In this document: piece after piece, positions 35,939-44,511 of the stretch | Layout: each line of letters opens with the position of its first letter | Position numbering within the stretch: the stretch's first letter is position 1 | Assembly: GCA_017936375.1 (NCBI GenBank) | Contig: JAGBFR010000025.1 | Coordinates: 22,718 to 86,717 of the forward strand | DNA length: 64,000 nt | Source: Clostridia bacterium | Lineage (GTDB): Bacteria; Bacillota; Clostridia; Christensenellales; Aristaeellaceae | Direction of reading: 5' to 3' | Position numbers and translations under genes: made by a program | Notes under the pieces: model-generated | What the model was told of the DNA's origin: nothing | The model's database searches: none | The model's input: the letters and a program-made list of their open reading frames with translations, nothing else

Positions 35939-38900
35939 TTGAAACTGACGAAAGGCAAAGTGATCTCAGCGCTGCTGGTTTTGCTGCTGGTGCTTCTTGC
36001 GCTCTTCCCGATTCCGGCGACGTCGGAAAGCGGGATGGGAGAAGAGGCGGCGATTGAAATCACGATCCCGGATGAAGAACCGCCGGAAGAACCCGAAGCG
36101 ATTCAGATTGAGCTGGATGCGGATGACGATGAACCGGCGCAGGAAGATGTTCCTGAGATTGAGGTGTCCTTGGAGGAAACCGAAGATGATCTGCCGGATG
36201 AAGAACCAGCAGACGAGCTGGTGATCGAAGATATCCAGATCACCGAAGAAGCGCCGGAAGAACCCGTGCAGTCGGAAGAACCTGCACAGCCGGAAGAAGA
36301 ACCGGCTGATCTGGCGGGCGTGATTGCGGCACACGGATATGCGTATGTGGTGACAACCGGTGAAACGAAGGTGTATGGTTCTTCGGATTTGGCGGAAGAT
36401 CAGCACGTTTTCACGATTACAGGCGGTCAGCCGCTTCTGGCAACGGCTTGTATTGACAGCGAAACACATTCCAGTATCAAGGTCTGGTTCATCACGGGAA
36501 CCGGTGAGGCGATGACCGGCTATGTGCCCGCGCAGTTCCTGGAGGAAGCGCCGCTTGATGTGGATGAAGCCAATGCGGTGGCTGCCTATGGTTCCGGCTA
36601 TGTGGATTCGGAAGCGGGCATTCTGCTGGCCTTTGTCGTTCTGGGAGAGTTCCCGCAGACGATGGAGGAAACAGCGCCTGACGACATGGTGGCGGAGGAC
36701 ATTCAGATTCCTGACGAGGAAGAGAGCGCAGCCATCGAAGTGGTGCTGCCGGATGAACAGGAGGACGAATCGATTCCCGCTGAGCCTGAGACAACTGAAG
36801 AGCATGAAGAAATCCCCGATTCCAAGCAGATGCTTGCTGAAATCGGGGATTTTGCTTATGTCACGACGAATACGCGAGCCTTCATGGAGGTCGATGAATC
36901 GGCTGCGGACGATTACTACGGCGACTATTTCCTTGGCTACTTCCTCAAGGACGCCGCTGTTCAGGTCGAGGACGTAGTGACAGATTTCCTTGACCGCACA
37001 TGGTACAGCGTCTCATACATCTACGGCCCGGATGAAGGCGACGGCCTGACCTGTGAAATCGTCGGCACGGTATACGTCCTTGCAGAAGAAACGGAGCAGA
37101 CCGATCTTGATGAGCGAACGGCGACGGATTACGGATATCCGCCTGATTATTTCAGGCCGATACTGCTGTCATCGTTCTATGTGGATCTGGAAGACCATTA
37201 TGGCGGTGTGGCGAGCTTCTATGTCGGAGAATCCGGCCTGCATGCCACGACCGGTCACGACAACGAGTATAAGCAGATCGCCCGGCACGACGAGTACGGC
37301 ACGATCTTTGCTACGCCGCATTACCTCAAGGGAGAGACGGCGTACTGCCTTGAGCATACCCAGCCCAGCCCGGTTGTACGCGATCATGCTTCCGGCCCTT
37401 ATCAGATCGTCGATCTGGACGGCTACAAGGTGACGCCCGGTTACTCCGGCTACATCTTCTCGGATAAGACCATGCACGCGCTTGCATGGGTGCTGCGGCA
37501 TACCTACCCGTTCATGGTGCTGGATCGCAGCGATTCGGATAACGAAGTCTGGTGCCGCGTTGCCGGTCAGTTTGCCATGCGTGAGGTCATCAAGCAGCTT
37601 GAAGGCGATTTCTACGTCATGGACTATTGGGAGATGGACGAGTTCTATCGCGCCTACGATCAGGCTCCCGGCGTCTATCTGGATTATGCCAGATGGCTGG
37701 CGGAGGAAGCACTGGCCTACGTAGAGGATTACGGAAACGTCACGGTATCGAATAAATCCGTCAGCGCGTCCGGCGGCAAGTACATCGGCACGGCAACGCT
37801 GTATACGAGCGCGGACAGACTGCGCATCAGCACATCGGTTGGTTCGGTTTCAGGTCACTCCGGTGGCAGCGATGGCGAATACTATTACGTGTACAGCGGC
37901 GATACGATCTCCATCACGTCCAGCAAGAGCAAGTTCTCCGTGCCGATTGAGATCATGCCTTCTGCGGATGATGAGGCGCGCTTCTATGTTGGCGTCACCT
38001 ATGAGGATATTCAGAAGCTGGTTCTGCCGGTATACGGCGAGCCGTATCCGATCCTTGCGACGTCGCTGGATTTTGAAGTGCCTCACGGCTCTGTCACGGT
38101 GAGCAAGAAGAGTGCACAGACCGGTGCGCTGCTGCCGGGAGCCGTCTTTGAGCTTTTGAACAGCTCCGGCAGCGTCGTGCAGACGCAGACGACCGGGGCA
38201 AATGGCACGGCGACGTTCAGCAACCTGACGCCGGGTACTTACAGCGTCCGTGAAAAGACAGCGCCGCAGGGCTATCTGCTTTCGGCGACGAGTTCGCAAA
38301 GCGTCACGGTGACGGCAGGCGTCAATGCACAGGTGAGCTTCTCCAATGAAGTCAGCAAGTCGAGAATCCGGATCATCAAGACGGATTCGTTGACCGGCGA
38401 TGCGCTGGCTGGTGCAGAGTTCACGATTACACGCCTGTCTGCACCGTCTGGCGGTTCGGGCGTTGGGAGCGTCGCGGCAGTCCTGACGACGGGTGCAGAT
38501 GGCACGGCTGAAACCGGCTGGCTTGAATGGGGCAGGTACAGGATTGAAGAAACCAAAGTGCCTGAACATTATGAGGACAGCGGCTTTGTCACGGAGATCG
38601 ATGCGTATGAAAACGGCAGAACGTATGAGTTCAGCGTGAAGAATACGCCGGTCTGTGGTTACATCCAGCTGACCAAGACGGATGCTGAGCGCGGCATCCC
38701 ACTCAGCGGCGTCCAGTTCGATATCTATCACAATGACGCCTACGGATCGGGGCTTGCCGGCAGCATGACGACGGATGCAGACGGAATTGCGCATTCCGGG
38801 CCGCTGCGAAAGGGAACGTATCGCGTGGAAGAGCATGCGAATCCCGAAGGCTATACCGGCGAGCTGACAACGCTTGACGCAGTGGTAAAACCGGATGAAA

Positions 38901-41900
38901 CGACAGCGCTTGAAGCTGAGAACCAGCCGATTCAGGGAAAGATTCGGATTGTCAAAACGGATGAGCTGACCGGCGAAGCACTTGCAGGCGCAGAGTTCAC
39001 GATCACGCGCATCGAAGCCTCTCCAGCTGCGAACGGCGCTGGTGTTGGCGAAACGACAACCATCACGACGGACGAAAGCGGCATTGCTGAAACCGGATGG
39101 CTTGACTATGGTACATATCGCATCACAGAAACCGTTGTCCCGGAACATTTCGTGGACAGCGGTTTTTCTGTTGAGGTAGACGTCCATGAGGATCAGCAGA
39201 CCTATACCGTAGATGTTCCGAATGAACCGACGAAGGGATACATCCAGATCGTCAAGACGGACAGCCTCGATCAGACGCCGATTGAGGGCGTGCAGTTTGA
39301 TATCTACTACAACGACGAGTATGGCGAAGGGCTTGCGGCGACCATGACGACCAATGCAGACGGCGTAGCGGTTTCGCAGCCGCTTCGCAAGGGCAGGTAC
39401 ATCGTGCGCGAGCACGACAATCCTACCGGCTATGTCTCTGAGCTGATCGAGCTGAACGCTGCGGTCAAGTCGGATGAAACGACGTATCTGAGCGCAGAGA
39501 ATGAACCGATTCAGGGGCAGATTCGGATCGTCAAAACGGATGAGCTGACCGGCGAAGCGCTTGCGGGCGCGGAGTTCACGATCACCAGAATCAGCGGCCT
39601 GCCGTCTCATAAGGGCGCGGGCAACGGCGATGTTGTTGCCGTGCTGACTACGGATGCTTCCGGCGTTGCGGTTTCTCCGCTTCTGACGTGGGGCGTATAC
39701 CGGGTGGAAGAGACGAAGGTGCCGGAGCATTTCGTGGACAATGGATTCACCGCTGATGTGACCATCGACGCGGAGAATATGCAGACCTATGAGGTTGCGG
39801 CGGAAAACGAGCCGACAAAGGGCTACATCCGAATCACCAAAACGGACAGGGTAAACGGCAATCCGATTGCCGGTGTTCGTTTTGATGTCTACTACAACGA
39901 TCAGTACGGTGAAGGTCTGGCGACGAGCATGGTGACGGATGAAAACGGCGTCGCTGTATCTGAGCCGATCCGCAAGGGACGATACATCGTCAGGGAAAGC
40001 GGCGCAACGACCGGCTATCATTTTGAAGAGGTCACGCTGGATGCTACGGTCAGATCGGATGAAACGACGGAGCTTGCGGCAACCAACATGCCTGTGCTGG
40101 TCAAACTGAGGATTTACAAGCGGGACGCCGGGGAGATGGCTCCCAAGAGCATCGGCCTGAAGGCTCGCGGCGACGGTATCCTGACCGGAGCGGAGTTTCA
40201 GGTGCTTGCTGCCGAGGACATCGTGGATCGACAGGGAAATGTGGTACATCCCATAGGCAGCATCGTCGTGGATTCCATTGTGACCGAAGGCGATGACGCG
40301 GCAGCTCTTACCGATAACCTCTGGCCCGGTCTGTATGAGATCGTGGAAGTGACGCCGCCTGAAGGTTATCATCTGAGCAGCGAGCCGATCATTGTGGACG
40401 CGAGAAGCGCTGCGCAGCAGTCGGAGGAAGCGGTCATCATCTACGAAGGGACGAAATCCAATGAGATCATGACCGGCGCGCAGGCTATCGTGAAAATCCT
40501 TGGCAGCGGCGATCATAACCCCGATCCGGATCGCGTGGAGATTCCTGAACCCGGAGCAGAGTTTGAGGTTTATCTCAAGCGCGCTGGATCGTATGAGAAC
40601 GCGAGAGACATCGAGCGCGATTACCTGGTGACGGATGAAAACGGCTATGCCAGAACCAAGGAGCTTCCGTATGGCGTGTATGTGCTCAGGCAGACGGTCG
40701 GCAAGGACGGCTATGAGCTCAAGAGCGCTATCGAGTTTAAGATCGACGGTACGGAAGATCTCATTTATCCGCCGATCATGACGCTCAGCGACAGACCGAT
40801 CCTGTATCGCCTGCGCCTGATCAAGACGGATGCCAAGACCGGCAAGGTGATTACGCTGCCCGGAGCTTCGTTCAAGCTCAAGGACGCGGACGGCAATTAC
40901 GTGAGGCAGACGGTTTACTATCCGACAGAGAGGGAAATCGACACCTTCACAACGGATGATTCCGGTGCGGTGACGCTGCCGGAGACGGTTGGCTGGGGAC
41001 TTTACTTCATCGAGGAAGTCAAAGCGCCGCAGGGCTATCTGATCAGGGATCAGGAACTGGCTGTTTTCGTGGGCAGAGACGGCGATACGCCGGACGGCGT
41101 GTATGAACTGGATATCGAGATTCCCAATGATCCGGTAAGCGGCAGGATTGTGGTGCACAAGAAGGGTCTTCAGATGACCGGTGTGCATGAAGAAAAGGAC
41201 GAGTATGGTAATACGGTGTATGCGCCGGTTTTTGAAGAACGATATCTTGCAGGCGCGGTCTTTGAAGTGCGCACTGCGGAGGATATCGTCGGCGGCGACG
41301 GAACGATCTGGTATCAGAAGGACGAGCTGGTGGACACGATCACCACGACGGAAGAAGGCTGCGACACATCCAGGGAGCTGCCGCTGGGCAGATATGTCCT
41401 GATCGAAACGCAGATGCCGGATGGCTATGTCGGATTTGCTGAGCGCTATGAGGTCGATCTGGCCTATGCGGATGAGCATACGGCAGTGGTCGAGATCAGC
41501 ACGGAGATTCACAATGCCTATCTGCCTGCGCAGGTCAGTCTTGCGAAGGTAAAGGAGATCACGCAGACGGCAAAGCAGGATGATCTGGTCAAGCAGGAAA
41601 TCGTCATCGTACCTGGTGAAGGATTTGTGTTCGGCCTGTATGTGCAGAATGATATTCCGTACAGCGGCAGTACGCTCATGGCGGATACGCTGGTGGCAAC
41701 CGGGGCAACGGATGCAGACGGCAAGCTGATTTTCGGCGGTATGTTCCCGCATGGCGATTACTACCTGAAGGAGCTGTCTGCGCCGGACGGCTGGAAGATG
41801 AGCGCGGAGCGGTATCCGATCCAGATTTCTGCGGAAAACCGGGCGGAGGATCAGGCAATCATCCGCGTAGGCATGGAAGAACCGATTCTGAATCGCCTTG

Positions 41901-43381
41901 TGTATACGCCGGTCACGCTGACCAAGACGGACATTACCGGTGAAAATACGGTTCCCGGCGCGCTGATCGTGGTCAGGAACAGCGAGGGAGAGATCGTCTA
42001 TCAGGCGTATACCGATGAAAACGGCGAGATCCCCGATATGCCGCTGACGCCGGGCGATTACACCTTCCGCGAGATTCTCGCGCCGGAAGGCTATGAGCTC
42101 AATGTGACGGAGATGGCCTTTACCGTCCATGAGGATGGAACGGTCACGGGCGATACCTCAATCCGGGATGACTTCACGCGCGTGCAGCTGATCAAGCACG
42201 ATGAAAACGGCAAGCCGCTTGCGGATACGCAGTTCATTCTGAGCGATGAAAGCGGCAGGATTCTCAAGATCGAGGTGTCGGATGAAAATGGTCTGGTGAC
42301 GTTTGACAGGATTCCGTATGGCACGTTCGTGATCGAGGAAAGCAGACCCTTGAATGGTTATCTGCCAAGCCGCAAGAAGGTGACGATCACCGTTACCGGC
42401 GCGTTCATCAATCCAACCAAGCCGCTGGATACATTCGTGAATTATCCGAATGAGGCGGTGATCCGCAAGGTGGATCAGAAGGGCAAGGCGCTGCCTGGTG
42501 CGGTGTTCGGCTTGTTCGATGAAAACGGTAAGCGCAAAATGACGGCTGTATCGGATGAAAAGGGTATTGTCCGTTTCACGAAGATCCCGCATGGCGATTT
42601 CACGATCCGTGAGATTGAACCGCCGAACGGCTATCTGCTCTGCAAAGAGGTCGTGAACCTGACGATTGACGACAGCTATGTGAGCAGCGATACGCCCATT
42701 GCGACGCTGACCAACCATCTGAAGCGTGTGCGCTATCAGAAGGTGGACACGTCCGGCAAGTATCTGCCCGGTGTGGAGTTCAGCCTGATCAACGCAGCGA
42801 CCGGCGAAGTTGTCGAAAACGTAGTCAGCGACGATCATGGCGAGTTCGTGTTCACGAAGTTTGACTATGGCGACTGGATTATCCGCGAGACGAAAGCGCC
42901 GGAGGGATTTAACCGCATGAACGACCTGACGCTGCACGTCGATGAAAACTGGAAGGAGCCGGAGCCATTCACCTGTGTGAACATTCCCAACCACTATGAG
43001 TTCATTAAGACGGATAATCGCAGGAATCCGATTCCGGGCGTGAAGTTTGCGCTTGAGGATGAGGACGGCAACTTCCTGCGCGAGCTGGTGTCCGGTGATG
43101 ACGGTATCGTGCGTGCGGACAACCTGACGCCCGGTAAGTATGTGATCCGCGAAACGGAAGCGGCAGAGGGCTACACCAAAACGGATGAAGTGATCGAAAT
43201 CACCATCGATGAAAACTATGTCCCGCCCAAGCGCCTCAAGCGTCTCAAGAACTATTCCACGATCCAGACGGGCGTGGAAATCGAGATGACGCCGGTCATG
43301 TGGGCGGGCGCTGGGCTGATGGCAGTTACTGCTGTGGTCATGGTTGTTTATGCTGTGCGAAGCAGGAAGCACCGCAAATAA
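35939..43381 (+). CDS. Giant thioester/SpaA-repeat surface adhesin
   Basis: This 2480-residue wall protein starts at TTG 35939 behind GGAGGAAC. It has a signal peptide (1-30), an acidic Glu/Pro spacer (31-125), two SH3-like segments (about 128-225 and 298-380), and a thioester-type domain with ETAYCLEH (Cys470) and a later AGQFAMREV Gln segment. From about residue 717 there are some 17 SpaA/Cna-B units, each with a Lys in (V/I)xKTD and a Glu in xxEExxxP for isopeptide bonds. The C-terminus is IQTG (2442-2445), one membrane helix, and RSRKHRK. It would let carriers attach covalently to host or partner-cell targets. The IQTG signal fits a class B sortase rather than LPXTG. Confidence 0.9.
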   Translation: MKLTKGKVISALLVLLLVLLALFPIPATSESGMGEEAAIEITIPDEEPPEEPEAIQIELDADDDEPAQEDVPEIEVSLEETEDDLPDEEPADELVIEDIQITEEAPEEPVQSEEPAQPEEEPADLAGVIAAHGYAYVVTTGETKVYGSSDLAEDQHVFTITGGQPLLATACIDSETHSSIKVWFITGTGEAMTGYVPAQFLEEAPLDVDEANAVAAYGSGYVDSEAGILLAFVVLGEFPQTMEETAPDDMVAEDIQIPDEEESAAIEVVLPDEQEDESIPAEPETTEEHEEIPDSKQMLAEIGDFAYVTTNTRAFMEVDESAADDYYGDYFLGYFLKDAAVQVEDVVTDFLDRTWYSVSYIYGPDEGDGLTCEIVGTVYVLAEETEQTDLDERTATDYGYPPDYFRPILLSSFYVDLEDHYGGVASFYVGESGLHATTGHDNEYKQIARHDEYGTIFATPHYLKGETAYCLEHTQPSPVVRDHASGPYQIVDLDGYKVTPGYSGYIFSDKTMHALAWVLRHTYPFMVLDRSDSDNEVWCRVAGQFAMREVIKQLEGDFYVMDYWEMDEFYRAYDQAPGVYLDYARWLAEEALAYVEDYGNVTVSNKSVSASGGKYIGTATLYTSADRLRISTSVGSVSGHSGGSDGEYYYVYSGDTISITSSKSKFSVPIEIMPSADDEARFYVGVTYEDIQKLVLPVYGEPYPILATSLDFEVPHGSVTVSKKSAQTGALLPGAVFELLNSSGSVVQTQTTGANGTATFSNLTPGTYSVREKTAPQGYLLSATSSQSVTVTAGVNAQVSFSNEVSKSRIRIIKTDSLTGDALAGAEFTITRLSAPSGGSGVGSVAAVLTTGADGTAETGWLEWGRYRIEETKVPEHYEDSGFVTEIDAYENGRTYEFSVKNTPVCGYIQLTKTDAERGIPLSGVQFDIYHNDAYGSGLAGSMTTDADGIAHSGPLRKGTYRVEEHANPEGYTGELTTLDAVVKPDETTALEAENQPIQGKIRIVKTDELTGEALAGAEFTITRIEASPAANGAGVGETTTITTDESGIAETGWLDYGTYRITETVVPEHFVDSGFSVEVDVHEDQQTYTVDVPNEPTKGYIQIVKTDSLDQTPIEGVQFDIYYNDEYGEGLAATMTTNADGVAVSQPLRKGRYIVREHDNPTGYVSELIELNAAVKSDETTYLSAENEPIQGQIRIVKTDELTGEALAGAEFTITRISGLPSHKGAGNGDVVAVLTTDASGVAVSPLLTWGVYRVEETKVPEHFVDNGFTADVTIDAENMQTYEVAAENEPTKGYIRITKTDRVNGNPIAGVRFDVYYNDQYGEGLATSMVTDENGVAVSEPIRKGRYIVRESGATTGYHFEEVTLDATVRSDETTELAATNMPVLVKLRIYKRDAGEMAPKSIGLKARGDGILTGAEFQVLAAEDIVDRQGNVVHPIGSIVVDSIVTEGDDAAALTDNLWPGLYEIVEVTPPEGYHLSSEPIIVDARSAAQQSEEAVIIYEGTKSNEIMTGAQAIVKILGSGDHNPDPDRVEIPEPGAEFEVYLKRAGSYENARDIERDYLVTDENGYARTKELPYGVYVLRQTVGKDGYELKSAIEFKIDGTEDLIYPPIMTLSDRPILYRLRLIKTDAKTGKVITLPGASFKLKDADGNYVRQTVYYPTEREIDTFTTDDSGAVTLPETVGWGLYFIEEVKAPQGYLIRDQELAVFVGRDGDTPDGVYELDIEIPNDPVSGRIVVHKKGLQMTGVHEEKDEYGNTVYAPVFEERYLAGAVFEVRTAEDIVGGDGTIWYQKDELVDTITTTEEGCDTSRELPLGRYVLIETQMPDGYVGFAERYEVDLAYADEHTAVVEISTEIHNAYLPAQVSLAKVKEITQTAKQDDLVKQEIVIVPGEGFVFGLYVQNDIPYSGSTLMADTLVATGATDADGKLIFGGMFPHGDYYLKELSAPDGWKMSAERYPIQISAENRAEDQAIIRVGMEEPILNRLVYTPVTLTKTDITGENTVPGALIVVRNSEGEIVYQAYTDENGEIPDMPLTPGDYTFREILAPEGYELNVTEMAFTVHEDGTVTGDTSIRDDFTRVQLIKHDENGKPLADTQFILSDESGRILKIEVSDENGLVTFDRIPYGTFVIEESRPLNGYLPSRKKVTITVTGAFINPTKPLDTFVNYPNEAVIRKVDQKGKALPGAVFGLFDENGKRKMTAVSDEKGIVRFTKIPHGDFTIREIEPPNGYLLCKEVVNLTIDDSYVSSDTPIATLTNHLKRVRYQKVDTSGKYLPGVEFSLINAATGEVVENVVSDDHGEFVFTKFDYGDWIIRETKAPEGFNRMNDLTLHVDENWKEPEPFTCVNIPNHYEFIKTDNRRNPIPGVKFALEDEDGNFLRELVSGDDGIVRADNLTPGKYVIRETEAAEGYTKTDEVIEITIDENYVPPKRLKRLKNYSTIQTGVEIEMTPVMWAGAGLMAVTAVVMVVYAVRSRKHRK

Positions 43382-43387
43382 GTCATG

Positions 43388-43416
43388 GGGAGGTCGCAAA
43401 ACGGCCTCCCTTTCTC
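43388..43416 (+). terminator. Terminator behind the adhesin gene
   Basis: GGGAGG (43388-43393) and CCTCCC (43405-43410) pair and are followed by TTTCT. Confidence 0.6.
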
Positions 43417-43437
43417 GTTTGAAAGGAGGTCTGAGTT

Positions 43438-43914
43438 TTGCAGGAAGATATCGAAAACAGAACAGTGAGCATGGCCGTCAGCGGCAGCAAGTTCACAGGA
43501 AGGATGCTCAAGGATGCGATCACCAAGCTGCTGGCGCACCAGAAGAATCCCAAAGTCGCAAAGGACGTCACGCCGCATGGCAAACAGACAGTCAGGCAGC
43601 TGGCGGCGCAGAATCAGGGCATGACGAGCATCGAGATCAAGGACAAAAGCATGAAGGACTTTGAAAGGATTGCCCGCAAGTACGGTGTGGATTTCGCGGT
43701 AAAGAAGGTGAAGGGGGACGATCCCAAGTTCTACGTGTTCTTCAAGGCGAAGGATGCAGATGCGCTGACCGCCGCCTTTGAAGAGTACACAAAAAAGCGT
43801 GTACGCGATAAGAGCAAGTCGTCTGTAATCAAGACGCTGCGCAGCCTTCAGGCGATGATTGCCGCCAAGCAGATCGATCCGGTCAAAAACAAGAAGCAGG
43901 AGAGAAGCCTATGA
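43438..43914 (+). CDS. PcfB-like conjugation protein (DUF3801)
   Basis: This 158-residue protein starts at TTG 43438 behind AAAGGAGG. KFTGRMLKDAITKLLAH at the N-terminus and the middle KDFERIARKYGVDFAVKK followed by FYVFFKAKDADALTAAF are the DUF3801/PcfB pattern. In pCF10, PcfB is a relaxosome accessory factor that helps dock the relaxase-DNA complex on the VirD4-type receptor. Its end overlaps the coupling-protein start by four bases, as usual for this pair. Confidence 0.88.
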   Translation: MQEDIENRTVSMAVSGSKFTGRMLKDAITKLLAHQKNPKVAKDVTPHGKQTVRQLAAQNQGMTSIEIKDKSMKDFERIARKYGVDFAVKKVKGDDPKFYVFFKAKDADALTAAFEEYTKKRVRDKSKSSVIKTLRSLQAMIAAKQIDPVKNKKQERSL

Positions 43915-44447
43915 ATGTGAAGAAGCGGCTGATTCTGTATCTTCCGTATCTGGTGATCGGGCTGTATGCCGGCAAGCTGCCGCAGGCGTGGCGAATGGCG
44001 GCAGGAGCCAATGCATCTGAAAAGCTGCTCAACATCATGGGCGGCATGGAGCAGGCGTTTGCCTCCCCGCTGCCCAGCTTCTATCTGCCGGATCTGCTGA
44101 TTGGCCTGATGCTCGGCGCGGCACTCCGTCTGGCTGTCTATCTTAAGGGCAAGAACACGAAGAAATACCGGCATAATCAGGAACACGGCTCTGCACGCTG
44201 GGGGAATCAGACGGACATTGCGCCGTATATCGATCCGGTGTTTGAAAACAACGTGATCCTGACGCAGACGGAAAGGCTGACAATGAACAACCGGCCCAAA
44301 GATCCCAAAACGGCGAGGAATAAGAACGTGCTGATCATTGGCGGCTCCGGCAGCGGCAAGACGCGCTTCTGGCTCAAGCCGAACCTCATGCAGTGCCATT
44401 CCAGCTACGTCGTCACCGATCCCAAGGTCTATAATACAGATGGATAG
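43911..44447 (+). pseudogene. VirD4/TraG-type coupling protein, cut after Walker A
   Basis: The frame gives 178 residues, against about 600 for the family. Two N-terminal membrane segments, the HGSARWGNQTDI motif and Walker A GGSGSGKT (144-151) are intact. The native sequence continues to HSSYVVTDPK (K172) and is then replaced by six foreign residues and a stop. Walker B and the all-alpha domain are missing. The break coincides with the left end of a serine-recombinase element, so the other part should lie beyond its right end. Conjugation through this receptor should be blocked while the insert is present. Confidence 0.88.
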
Positions 44448-44511
44448 AAAAAAGTAGCGTGTTGCATACAGAAACAGACGAAAAATGTCCTGATGAAGGG
44501 AGGTGTAAATT

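Noticed and set aside
37850-42130. A 1426-codon open frame on the minus strand inside the adhesin gene
   Set aside because: It is antisense to the SpaA repeats, has a His/Arg-rich low-complexity product and no start signal.
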